From positions 3,276 through 40,230 of the forward strand of contig NW_014013496.1 of assembly GCF_000611645.1 (NCBI RefSeq): 36,955 nucleotides of DNA. The letters are read 5' to 3'. Made by a program: the position numbers and the translations under genes. Source of the DNA: Monoraphidium neglectum. Its lineage: Eukaryota; Chlorophyta; Chlorophyceae; Sphaeropleales; Selenastraceae. The notes beneath the pieces were generated by a model. It had not been told where the DNA came from, did not search any database, and saw nothing but the letters and a program-made list of their open reading frames with translations. Of the stretch, positions 22,026-35,936 are shown piece by piece. Position 1 is the stretch's first letter. Each line of letters opens with the position of its first letter.

Positions 22026-23987
22026 GGAGGGTGCCGCATAGATGGCAGCAACCATCGAGGATCTTCGCTCATGGATCAGCTCTGGAGAACGGAGATGATG
22101 GCGGACCACGAGGCGTCGACGGCCCGCGCCGTCTGCCCTGCATCGATTGCAGGGGCCCTGTTCTCAACAATTTTGACCTGCACGGTTCCGTCTTAACACA
22201 TTCCAACCAGCCGTGCTATTAGCTTTCCAGCGCAGCTGTTGAGCCGTTGAGTGCGGACCTGAGGCACTCTCGGCTGTCCCCTTGCATGCAGCTGCACACT
22301 TCCTCCCCCCGCCCCTGTCTGGGAGTGGAGGTTTTGGACCCACAAGTGGAGCGCTCCGCCTTGTTACCTTGCGTGTATATGAGAACGCCCGGCGCGGTTG
22401 CTGGCGCACTTTGCCTACTACACTTGCCAGCCACGACGGCCTGTGCACCTGCGCCCCTGTTCAGAGGGACACCCCTGTGAGAGAACTCGAGCGGTGGCCT
22501 CGTTCACGTGAGCGACGTGCGCACAATGCGCCACGCGAAGCTGAGCGCTTCTGCCTCCGCGCGTGCCGCGCGGCCTCGAGTCAGTCCGTCGACAATTGTA
22601 CCGCTTCTCAGGGTGTTTGTCATCAGTTGTACCGCCCTGCGCCTCTTCAATGTACATGACTGATCTTGGGCAGTACAGCTGCCAAGGTCCAAAACAGCAT
22701 GGCGCGACTGGTGGCTTGTGAGCGTGTCCCCACTGGCGCGATTGTGGGGCCCGCTGCTCTGCAATAGATGCACATTTGATGACGCATCCCGTCCCTCAAC
22801 GCCCTAATGCCTGTCAGCAGGCTGTCTCTTGCGCGCACTTCACCAATGTTGCCGCTGATGCCGGCTAATCTGCCGTTGCCAGCCATGGCAGCCAGGTTGA
22901 TGCAGTGTGACTGGGGCGCTGTGCGAACGGCGCCCGCCGCTGCCACACGTCCTTTGTAAGGGGCACTGGGTCGAATATCTGTTCATATGATGCGATCTGT
23001 GCGTTACCCTGTCACGCAGAGCTGCTGCCTGGTCCCCTGCACAGCGTGTGGCATGTCGACAATGTTTTGTTGTGTGCTCTGTCCACGCTTGATGTGGCCC
23101 GATGCAGCAGTTTGCAGAGCTGTGAGAGAGTGCCGGTCCCTCCACTGTTAGTTGGCAAAGGGGCATGGGTGTTAATGGGGGCATACGGCAGGCGACTTCC
23201 AGGTCTACAGCAGGGCAGGGGGTTGCTGTCTGAAAGTCCGTTGATGTGAATCTAGTGCTGGGCATGTGCCTAGCACGCTGAGAGTCTTAGAACTGTGGCA
23301 GAGTTTGGGATAGAAGTCCAACAAGGTGTTTGAGCGACTACACAGCCCCAAGGATTGGAAGCATGCCTTCATCCCGCTGACCAGTGAAATGACATTGCTG
23401 TCAGCCCAAATAACCCCGCCTCTGCAGGTTCATCGATTGCCAGCCTGTGTGACAGCCACGAAGGAATGGCGACCACCTAGATAATATTTCAATGTGCAGC
23501 CAATTATGTGAAAGTCCTAAGTTTGAAACACCCTCCTGGAAAGCTCCAACAGTGCAGTTGTCCTTTGATATGGTATAAACGCCTGGCAGTTTCGTGCGTG
23601 TGCATGCATGTGAGTGGGTGCACGTGCATGCACGTGCCAGCGGTAGTGCGGTACAGCCTCTGATTGATACATTCTGCAAGGAATGATATCGGTGTCTGCA
23701 ATAGCCACCAGCAGGCTGCTGCTGCGGCCACCACCTGCGCGCGCACCCGAAGGAAAGCGACTGCAGGATGGCAAGTTGGCAACTGCTTCCCGTAAGTTTC
23801 GTTGGCCCTTGCGCCTTGAAGAATTCACCTGCCGAAAAATTACGTGTTTGAGAAGGAATGCGCTGTTGCCAGCCCAGAAAATTTTTGCAACTTGGCTGAT
23901 CATAACCGTGATCTGCGGTATAGTGTAAGGCCTTCAGCGACCAGCGGAACCACCAGGTGATCTGGAGGGTGTTATAGGACAGTCTCT
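22026..23987. other. Intergenic between the hydrolase gene and DSS1
   Basis: Nearly 2 kb. I see no conserved protein motif on either strand; the open frames are short or compositionally chance-like. It holds the hydrolase 3' UTR (a plus-strand TGTAA lies at 22955-22959, but 930 bases past the stop) and the DSS1 promoter. An unannotated small gene or ncRNA cannot be excluded by eye. Confidence 0.45.
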
Positions 23988-24510
23988 ATGGCACAGGAAG
24001 CGGACAAAAGCAAGGCCGCGCCAAAGGACGCCTCTCTTGAGGAGGACGATGCCTTCGAGGAGTTTGCATCGCATGGTAAGATACAGACACCGCTTTGTAC
24101 CTCTCACGATGATCACCGGCTCCGTCACGGTGTGAGCCGAACGCGGCGCTGCTGCACTCATCTGACGCTGCTGTGCTGCGTGCGCGCCAGTCGCACCACC
24201 CCCGCACGGTTGCTTGCCCTGGACGCATGCGTTGTTCGCAAGCATGCGCCAAAGTTGCTAATTTCCGGCTGTATAGCAATGCTCCCGGGGTGGGTGGTCG
24301 GGCACCTCGAGTCAGCCACGCAATCACTAGCTCTCTAGCTGCACCCCCGCCCCCTCCACACCCGTGCACCCTGCAGTTGTGAAGGACGAGGCCCACGCGG
24401 CGGATGAGGAAAATCAGGAGCTGTGGCAGGCTGACTGGGACGACGAGGAGGTCGGGGAGGACTTCCAGCAGAAACTGCAGCGGGAGCTGGGGCGCCACAT
24501 GAAGGAGTAG
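23988..24510 (+). CDS. DSS1: 26S proteasome lid subunit DSS1/SEM1
   Basis: Two exons, 23988-24075 and 24377-24510, encode 73 residues, the usual size of this tiny family. The protein is extremely acidic with two conserved blocks: LEEDDAFEEFASH (residues 17-29) and the aromatic/acidic segment ELWQADWDDEEVGEDFQQKL (about 45-64), followed by the short basic helix QRELGRHMKE. In known homologues DSS1/SEM1 is an intrinsically disordered subunit of the proteasome lid that also joins TREX-2 and BRCA2-type complexes. The intron has a GT donor (GCATG|GTAAGA) and a CCCTGCAG acceptor, phase 1. It is missed by ORF-length filters because each exon is short. The gene converges on the CCDC174 homologue. The Phe-Pro usually following FEEF is Ala-Ser here. 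Confidence 0.94.
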
Positions 24511-24897
24511 GGAACTGCAAGACCGTCTATCTGGCATATATCTATTATCTACACGTGGTGGCCTTAGCAGGCAGCAGGGGCATGCAAGGCAAGTGCGGTC
24601 GTACTCAATGTTTCAGCGGCTGGCGGCCAGCATGTGGGTTGCGCCATACCTTCAGACAAGCTGATGCGCCCCAATCCTGCACCTGTGCCGAACTTCATGA
24701 CCGAGTAAATGTCTCTTTACAGACTATGTGGCAGGTCATAGTCCCTTGGCTGCAGTGGCTGGTTGCAACTGTTCCAAACCACCCCGGTATAGGTACAAAG
24801 GTGAAAACACACCAAGCAGCACAGGCATGTTGCAGCCCGGCACAGCAAGACAAGACAAGGATCAAACAATCGCACAGCAGCATCAGCAGCAGAAAAA
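24511..24897. other. Convergent 3' region between DSS1 and CCDC174
   Basis: 387 bases shared by the 3' UTRs of two convergent genes. A minus-strand TGTAA is annotated separately; none is seen on the plus strand for DSS1. No coding signal was found. Confidence 0.55.
24717..24721 (-). terminator. Candidate TGTAA poly(A) signal for the CCDC174 homologue
   Basis: TGTAA on the minus strand, 177 bases downstream of the stop at 24898. TGTAA is the known green-algal polyadenylation signal, but a 5-base word is weak evidence alone. Confidence 0.45.
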
Positions 24898-25781
24898 TCA
24901 GCCGCCACCCGTGGCGCCCGCAGCGCTGCTGCCCTGCTTGGCACTGCCTTTGCCAGCAGTCACGGCCTTGCCCGTGCCGCCCTTGCCGGCCGCCGCCAGC
25001 GCCGCGGCCTTTGCAATCTGCTGCTGCAGAAAAGCGGCCTTGAGCTTCTGCCGCTTTGCAGCGAGCGCCGCGTCACGCGCCTGCTTCTGTTCCTGCGCCC
25101 TCTCCCTGCCGGCCTCCGTCTCCGCCGTCATCCCGAGCACGGTTTCCTTGTACGCCTGCCGCCGCTCCGACTCGACTCGCTCGATCTTCTGGCGTGCCTC
25201 CTCCTCCTCCTCCCAGCGCCGCCGCTCGCGCTCCCTGGGCCACGTTCGTGGAGTGGTGTGACAGCAACAACAGGCAAGCGTCGGCAACGGGGTCAGACCG
25301 GCTGCGGCATCCAAATTGAGCAATCACAGAGCAGCAAGTCAAATCCACTGGACTTCCAAAGACAGGGGCACCTCCCTTTGCTCGTCGCTTGCTGCCCCCC
25401 CGCAAACTCAAGACAAACCCCCAGTCCCTCCCAAAAAGCCCTCCAGAAGGCACGACCCCCACCTCCACATGTCCTCAGACATCATGCCGCCCCCCGACCC
25501 CAGCGCCGCTGCCGACGTGTCCACCGCGCCCCCCTCCCCAGCTGCGCGGCGCCGCCGCGCCTCGTCGCGCTCCTCAAGCCAGTCCCCGGCCCCGCGGCGC
25601 TCCTCGTCGTCCAGCGTGCCCTTTGCCACAAAGTCAACCTTTGCGAATGGTCCCCAGATTCGGCACGTGACAGGGTCGGGAAGGGGAGGGGTTCAGGTGG
25701 GCGAGCAACGGCAACAGGAGGGCAGCTGCCACCCCTGGCCCATAACACCCTACCACATGCATGCCTGCACGCGTGTGCGTG

Positions 25782-25819
<38 letters not shown>

Positions 25820-26860
25820 CGCGCACATCCGCGCAAACACACACACACACACAAATGCACACGCGTGCAAACACGCACACACACACACACGCGCGCGCAC
25901 TCACACACTGAACGTGCACAGCTGCATGAGCAAGGTAAACGCCTTCCACGGCGGCACACATCAAACATGGACACTGAAACTCTCGTGCCCGGACGGCAGT
26001 TGCAACCGCACCCGTCCCCCTTGCGCCCCCAACAGCCCCACCTCATACGCCTCGCCCTCGTCCTGCGCCTCTCCCCTGGCCAGGCGCCCGTACAGCGCCG
26101 CCTTGCGCTCCAGCGCGGCCGCGCTCTCCGCCAGCCGCTCCGACCCGTCCGGCGCCGTCTGCTTCAACGCCAGTCGGTCGGCGTTGGCGCGCGCGGCCAC
26201 GCCGTCGTTGCTGCGCTGCATCAGCTGGGACACGTCGAGACCTGGTGAAAATGCGGGCGGGTGGAGTGGGGCAGGTTTGGGTGAGGATCATTTGAGATGA
26301 GGGCAGCAAGGAGGCGAGATGCCGCTGGTCAGTGCAGCGCTGGAGCATGAAGACGCGCCGTGGCCTGCCCTTGCCGCTGATGCGACTCGCCAAACCGCCA
26401 TGTGCGCGCGCGGCGTGCGCACCCGCTCGCCGTCGCACGTGCTTGTCGCTGGGGTCGAGCCCACCCTCCTTCCACTGCGTTACATGCTGCTGCGTGCGGT
26501 ACAGCTGCGCCTGCAGCTCTACCACGCCTGTGTCGCCGACGCCTGCGGGGGTTGCCAAGGGCGAGCCAACGCGAGCGCACGGTGAGTGCAGACCGTTATC
26601 TGCATGCAAGTCGCCAGAGCCTGGCCTCCGCAAGCACAAACTGCTGGACAAGGTCATTGGATATCTCATGCAATGCGAACAGTGAGCCAAGCGAGACACG
26701 AGCATCCAGTGCGACAAGGCCAGCAGCAGCGCTGCCGCACTCTGCTCTCACCCTCGATGAGGCGCCGCTTTTTCGCTGGCACCGCGCTGCTAGCGAGCCA
26801 GCCATAGTTCTCCCTCTCTGCGGGCTGCGCCGTCTCCTTGCTCTCCTCGCCATGCTCCAT
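24898..26860 (-). CDS. CCDC174: CCDC174 homologue, coiled-coil nuclear protein
   Basis: Five exons: 26752-26860, 26423-26542, 26042-26241, 25463-25638 and 24898-25234, giving 313 residues with consistent phases. The start is the first in-frame ATG (MEHGEESKETAQ); no upstream in-frame ATG exists in the open frame. Family hallmarks are rebuilt across junctions: VVELQAQLYRTQQ (like the DLKAELFRKQ segment of animal CCDC174), RSNDGVAARANADRLAL, LERKAALYGRLARGEAQDE joined to GEAYEVDFVAKG, and MMSEDMW joined to RERERRRWEEEEE. The last 110 residues are a charged coiled coil ending in an Ala/Gly/Lys-rich tail. In animals CCDC174 is a nuclear protein reported to associate with the exon junction complex. 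Here the usual GVGYxAF block after the Glu-rich stretch is not recognisable, and the protein is much shorter than the human one (about 467 residues). Function in algae is unknown. Confidence 0.82.
25776..25912. repeat. (CA)n microsatellite in CCDC174 intron 3
   Basis: Interrupted CA repeat with CGCG patches, reading (TG)n on the sense (minus) strand, in the intron between 25639 and 26041. Confidence 0.92.
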
Positions 26861-27181
26861 CCCGTTCTGGCCGCTGGCTGCAGGGAGGTCTGCCCCCGGG
26901 AAGCCAAAGGTTGTATATGGGGCATTGTAATCCTTCCAATTTATACCTACCGTACACAACGCTGCAACCACATTGCTGTAGATCGCGAGTCACCGGGACA
27001 AGGCTTGCTGACCTCACGCCTGAGCAACAAGTGACGCTGCACTTTGGAAGTAAAATTGCGGTCCATGGAATTAATCAGGTTGCGTACTCCCCTTTTCTCT
27101 GGCTAGGTTGCGATCCCGCGCCTGGGACAGCGCTCATCAAGCACAAAATTTGTCCGTCGCACCGGCCCTGCCCTGCACACA
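26861..27181. promoter_or_regulatory. Divergent promoter region between CCDC174 and the EamA transporter
   Basis: 321 bases between two divergent start codons. It is locally more AT-rich than its surroundings, as promoter segments in this window tend to be. No named element is recognisable. Confidence 0.55.
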
Positions 27182-27585
27182 ATGTCAGCAGCGCGCTTAG
27201 AGCGTCTTCATGAGCGTGTGCATCAGACGGCCCAGCCCCAGCGGCCACCGCGAGGGCTCGCGGTGCCCCTGCGCCGCCTGCCACGCAGCGCTCCGTTGAG
27301 CAGGCCGCCGCGTGCAGCCCCCCCAGACTCTGACCGAGCAGTCCAAACAGCGTCCACGCCTCTGGATCAGCGTCCGGCGTCAACACGTGACACGAACGAT
27401 GGCAGCAGCAGCAGCAATGGCAGCAGCAACGGCTTCGGCGCCGGGGTCTCGCCCCAGGCCGACAGCTTGGGGGCCCGCCTGGAGTGCATCTCCACCGGAA
27501 TGGATGTCATGTGCATGGTGGAGCCCGAAGAATCACGGGGTGGGAGTTCTGGACCGCAACAGCAGCAGCCGCAGCAGCAGCAGCC

Positions 27586-27633
<48 letters not shown>

Positions 27634-29114
27634 CGAGACGCAGCGGGAACCAACTGCTTTTGGCGGCGCAGCAACGGGTGCTGGGACGCCGCTGGAGCAG
27701 CTGCTATCTGTGGCGTTCCTTATCGCGCCCTTCTTCTTGTGGGGAACGACCATGGCTGCCATGCGGGTGAGATGCTCTTGCAGCGGCAACCTGGTGGCGT
27801 ATATGTTGCCGTGCGCAGTGCAGCTCATCTTTTCCCGCGATGTTGGGTTAACTAGCAAACATGTGGTCTGAATGCTCGGCCCAGCCTAGCGGTCCATCGA
27901 CATGCACTCAGCCCTGGATCCCAAACCCTCCGCCCCTCCCTTGGCCCGCGCGCGCCCGCCAACGCCCCTCGCAGCCCGTCACGGCGCACACCACGCCGCT
28001 GTTCATGGGCGCGCTGCGGCTGCTGCCCGGCGGCCTCGCCTTAGTCGGCTGGGCGGCAGCCAACGGGCGGCCGCAGCCGTCATCCGCGATCGCGTGGGCT
28101 TGGGTGGCCGCGTTTGCCCTCGTCGACGGCGCCATGTTCCAGGTGCGAGCAGGCGGATGGATCGAGGCTAGCGCATGCCGCGATGACGCCCACCGCTCGC
28201 CGCCTAGGTATCAATGCGCTGCGCATTTCCGCCCAGGCAGCTGCAGGCACTTCCCACTCTGCTTGTTACATGGCCGCATGTGCTCTCGGGGACCTACCTG
28301 ATCCCGCACGCACCTGGACGCGTGCACGCACCTGTGCCTCTCATCAGGGCTTCCTGGCCGAGGGCCTGCAGCGGACCTCTGCCGGCCTCGGCAGCGTCAT
28401 CATCGACTCCCAGCCTCTCACGGTGGCGGTGCTGGCGGCGCTGCTGTTCGACGAGCGCCTCGCGCCCGCGGCTGTCGCGGGGCTCTTCATCGGCGTCGCG
28501 GGTGGGCGGCTGAACCGGATGTCAGGCTTGCCAGCCATCGCCGCTGCTCCCCTGTGTTTGTGGTGGCAACGGCCTGCTTTGGCGCTGTCGGGCCCATGCC
28601 ACCACCCTTGTATCGACACGCAAGCAAGGGGCTTTCCGCAGCAGCCGGTGACGCGTACGCGCGCTGCCGCGCTGGCACGGCCCTGTCATCCCCGCAGGCC
28701 TGCTGCTGCTGGAGGTGCCCCAGGAAGCCGTGCAGCAGCTGCTCTCCCAGGGCCCCGGCGCGCTATCTGACCTGGCGGCGCTCGTGCCCAGCTCGCTGGG
28801 CGGCGGCAGCATCTGGGACAGCGGGGAGTGGTGGATGCTGCTGGCGGCGCAGTCGATGGCTGTGGGGACAGTGATGGTCAGGTGCGTGAAAGCGGGGTGG
28901 CAAAGATTGTGGCGCTGACCAGGCGCGGGCGGTGGGAGCCAGCGTGGGGAGCTTGATCCATGACTTGTGGTTGCACGCTGGTGCGGGAACGCACCGCACC
29001 CCGCCTCATGCGGAGGCACTCGCCGCCGCCGCCTTTTGCGGGTCCGGCCTCAAGGTGCTTGCCCGCTCAGCTGGCGCAGCGCCCCCACGGATGTGAATTA
29101 TCACTCGTGTATGA

Positions 29115-29186
<72 letters not shown>

Positions 29187-29867
29187 GCTCACGCGCTCCC
29201 CCTGAACGCCTTGCGACCCAGATGGGTGATGCGGCACTGCGACCCCGTCATGGCGACAGGCTGGCACATGGTCCTCGGCGGCGCCGGCCTCCTGGCGCTG
29301 TCCCTCGCAACAGACGGCCCCGTCCTCGCGGAGCGCCTGCAGGGCTTCGGCGCCGCCGACGCGGCCGCGATGGGCTACGGGTCGCTGCTGGGCGGCGCGG
29401 CCGCGTACGGCATATTCTTCTACAACGCGACACAGGGCAGCCTCACGGCGCTCAGCAGCCTCACGTTTTTGACGCCGATGTTTGCCGCGGTGAGTGGGCG
29501 TGGACTGGGCGCCCGCTGTGGCGGGGCTGCGGCGCGACGGGGCGGCGGGGTGCACTGGAGCTTGTGACCGCGTGGCGTAGTGCCGTCCTGCTGACCAGCC
29601 AGATTGAGGTTTTCCTGACCTGTCAAGAAGAGGGCGTCGCAATGGTACGTTGCTGGCCTGTGTGCTATGCCATCCCACGCCAGCCGATTCCTGCATCACC
29701 GCTGAAGTGACCCCGCTCCCGCCGCCCCCGCGCCACCTCACCCCCTCCCCTCCCCGCAGGGCGCCGGCTATCTCGCGCTCGGCGAAACGCTGACGCCGGT
29801 GCAGCTGGCGGGTGCCGGGGTGACGCTGTTTGCGGTCTACCTCATTAACAACCGCTCGGCTCAGTGA
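27182..29867 (+). CDS. WAT1-related EamA (drug/metabolite) transporter, chloroplast type
   Basis: Six exons: 27182-27766, 27975-28142, 28348-28501, 28698-28881, 29222-29489 and 29760-29867, giving 488 residues in frame. The C-terminal 330 residues follow the Arabidopsis plastid WAT1-related protein At3g02690 closely, as I remember that sequence: APFFLWGTTMAAMR, FMGALRLLPGGLALVGWA, GFLAEGLQRTSAGLGSVIID, SQPLTVAVLAALLFDERL, WWMLLAAQSMAVGTVMVRW, DPVMATGWHMVLGG, GSLTALSSLTFLTPMFAA and LFAVYLINN. This means two EamA domains and about ten membrane helices. The first 165 residues are Arg/Pro/Ser-rich, a transit-peptide-like disordered region. They include a polyglutamine stretch at residues 126-150 (23 Gln, two Pro, longest pure run 15). 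A region between exons 3 and 4 is longer than in plants (EVPQEAVQQLLSQGPGALSD). Transported substrate is unknown. Confidence 0.93.
27557..27631 (+). repeat. Coding (CAG)n polyglutamine tract
   Basis: 25 codons, nearly all CAG (one CAA, two CCG), in frame with the transporter N-terminal region. Such a tract is prone to length change by slippage. Confidence 0.95.
29113..29190. repeat. (CA)n followed by (CGCA)n microsatellite in transporter intron 4
   Basis: Pure CA run, then a CGCA tetranucleotide run of about eight copies, ending about 30 bases before the acceptor at 29221. Confidence 0.93.
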
Positions 29868-30129
29868 TGGGGCGAGCCGGAGCATTAATCAAGAAAGAAG
29901 AACGAACGGAGGACTGCTCAGCGCCCAGCCGGGCGCGACACGTGACTGGGCGCTTGTTCAGCGCGTGAGCTTGCGCGTATTGTTGGCGGCTGCAAGGAAT
30001 TTTTTGAGAAAGGGAGAGTGGTTGAGGAGCTGAGGCGTGACGAGCGAGCGCAAACCCGAAACCAAAGCCCTGAGACAGCTGCAGCATCCTGTGGCTACGG
30101 GCCCGGCCCCTTGCCAGCCGCCGCCCTTG

Positions 30130-30134
30130 TGTAA
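30130..30134 (+). terminator. Candidate TGTAA poly(A) signal for the EamA transporter
   Basis: TGTAA 263 bases after the stop codon at 29867, on the coding strand. Confidence 0.45.
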
Positions 30135-30372
30135 TATATGCTGGCGTGCCCTCCCCAAGCATTGCGTTGGGAGTGCCGTTGGGCAGCACTGTTATTCTGA
30201 AACCCCCCCTGCGCAGCCGTCCAATCTGCCTGGCTCCCCCTTTCTTCGGCCAGCATCATGCCTCAGAGCGTCGCAGACAGACTCGAATCTCTTTGCCGGC
30301 GAGGGTCCCCCAACTGTCCCAGCATACCCCCATGCCGTGACCCAATCCTGCACTTGACAGCCGCCAGGCGCG

Positions 30373-30377
30373 TTACA
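30373..30377 (-). terminator. Candidate TGTAA poly(A) signal for FNR
   Basis: TGTAA on the minus strand 214 bases downstream of the FNR stop at 30591. Confidence 0.45.
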
Positions 30378-30590
30378 GGTGGACGGTCCGGCCCCGCCCC
30401 CTCGCTCCCGCAGCAAGCAATCGCTCCTGCTCTGCGGAACACTCATGCGGAATGCACGCGTTCAAAATAGCGGGCCAGAGGCCAGCAACACACTGCCCCA
30501 ATGGGGTTGAAAAAGCAGCCGCCCCTGAATTGGGCCGACACGGGGCTTGCGGGTCCTCAAGCTGCAGCCGCTGCCGAAGCAACCAGGTGC

Positions 30591-33856
<3,266 letters not shown>

Positions 33857-33964
33857 GGGGACGAATAATTTGGGAGAATTGGGGGCAGAGGGGGTCAATG
33901 GGCTTGCCACGGCACGGGAGATCACTGGTTTCGCGAGCTTGGCGCTGTGGGCACACACCTGCAT

Positions 33965-35936
33965 CTTGTGCTGCCTTGCTTAGCTACAAAATGTGGAACC
34001 GCAACAGAAAGGTGGATTGATCGACTGAGCTCGCGGCTTTGTGCGTGCGCCGAGAATGAAGTTAGCCACTAAACAGCCGTGCGCTGGTCGCTGCAGGGGC
34101 CTGGCCTCGCCCTTCCTGGGCACGCCACCGCATCCCATCCCCAGAACTGCACTTCATAAAGGTCAAATGACCTAGGTACACCCATTTTGAGGGATCTAGA
34201 ACCAGGGCGGGGCCGTGCTGGTGCCAATGCGCCGCTCCCCGAACATGTGCCTGATATCGTACTTTACTCATCACTGCACTCCACAGACGGCCAGGTCACC
34301 ATGGGCAACGAGGGGCCTTGCAATACCATCAAATAATGATGTTCTTGGCCTGGGACGTGACTTGTGCACAGACAATGGCTGGTCTGCAAGCAGCGAATGC
34401 AGCACAGGATCTGGCCCCCGTTGGCACCTCTGATTGTCTTCGTCTGCACGCAGGACTCGGTACGTCTTGTGACATCACGTGATGTCAGCAACAGCCTTGG
34501 CATCTGTGCGACCTGACAACTTGTATGCCGCTCACATGATCAGCTTGAGGTCAAGGGGCCGAGTGGCTGGGCCAAACCGAGGCTTGACCACCCCACCACT
34601 TCGCCCGTACAGCGCCCGCCTGAGACAAGGGGGCACACACTTCATCGGCCACGCGCCAACATAGCTACGCGTATGCCCCCCGGCTTGCACCGATACCGGT
34701 TGCTGCCCAAGGGCTGGGAGAGGACTGTTTATCCAGGCTACCCAACCAGCAGCTGCTGTTGTCTTCTGCACAGTTGATGTCAATGGTGGTCTTGCTGGGG
34801 GTGGCACAAGCCGCAAGGCGCAAAGGGGTGAAGGAGGCTGCTGTGGGTTCCTGCAAGCACGTGGTGCGCGTGGCAGGTGGGTGAGATGATCAGTGAGGTC
34901 CTGGCTGAGCAAGGCCGCAGCTGCAGAACGCCGTCCATGGTGGCCTGCGTCTGCCTGCCGGACACATCGAGCTTCGACTTGAGTTGGGTTGCATCACCAA
35001 GGCCCCCAGTGGGCCGTGCACCGCTCTTTTTCAAGGTGGTTGGTCCCAAAATTTCCAGGGTCGGTCAGGCACTGGCGTAAATCACACTAACAGTGGCAGC
35101 ATCGATTGGAGAGTGGTTTGCCTGCAAGCAAACCTTCAAACTTGTGAAATCAGTTGTTGTGAGTGCATGTTGCCGTAAACAGTGCTGGTTCAAAGCGCTG
35201 GCAGCCAGGGGCTACTGTACCGGAAGCATACTAGCCGGGCCACGCAAGCCCGCAAGCCCGCAAGCGTATCTGAAACATGCACACGGTCAGCCGCCACCGA
35301 TGAACCCAGCGGCTGCGTACCATATGTATTGCAATGGTATGATATATATGTAGTGTATCCTGGGTGACTGACGGTCAGTATTGCTCTCTGTTCGCAGTTC
35401 AGGACATCAGGAGTCTGTTCAACTGGGGAGCCTGCGCCCCGCGCCGCCCGAACGGTAGATCACAGATCACGCGGCGCTTCTCTGTATACATTGCACCCCT
35501 TTCACCACACCACGATCCGATCGCTCACTTGAGTCCATCCCAGCCCGAAGGTGTCTTGTTCGTGCGTGGGGCCTCGCCCCGTCATATGAGCTGAGCCGCC
35601 CATCCCCAGCCTCCTGTGAACAGCGCTTAGCATGTCCTGAAGAGACTCATCAGGGTGCGCGGATGCGAGCGGAGCAGGAGGAGTGAGCTGCACACCGAGG
35701 GCCCGAGCAGGCGCCAGGCACGACGGTAAGCCGATCATTGGGGCATGCGAGGGGCCTGAAGCGTAGTTTCGCTCGTCAGGGCCTGGGCACCAGGGCTCTC
35801 AGTGGTTTGCGGGCGACAGCGATCTGTTGCGCATGCAGCACGCAGCACGCCTGTGCCCCGCACAACGCTCTTCTGCGCCGCGCCGCCGCCGCGCCGCAAC
35901 GCCCGTGCTCGCGACGCCCCCTCCCCTGCACCACAG
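33965..35936. other. Intergenic between FNR and CCR4 (divergent)
   Basis: About 2 kb between divergent genes, so it should hold the FNR and CCR4 promoters. I see no protein family motif on either strand. A small CGCAAGCC triplication sits near 35244-35267. The short open frames on the minus strand (for example 34780-35049) match nothing I know. A small lineage-specific gene or noncoding RNA cannot be excluded. Confidence 0.5.

Larger units (their letters stand above)
29868..30590. other. Convergent 3' region between the EamA transporter and FNR
   Basis: 723 bases between two convergent stop codons. TGTAA words lie on each strand at plausible distances (annotated separately), so the two transcripts probably end without overlap. 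No coding motif was found. Confidence 0.6.

Noticed and set aside
29115..29885. 256-codon minus-strand open frame
   Set aside because: It is a shadow of transporter exons 5 and 6 and runs into the CA/CGCA microsatellite.
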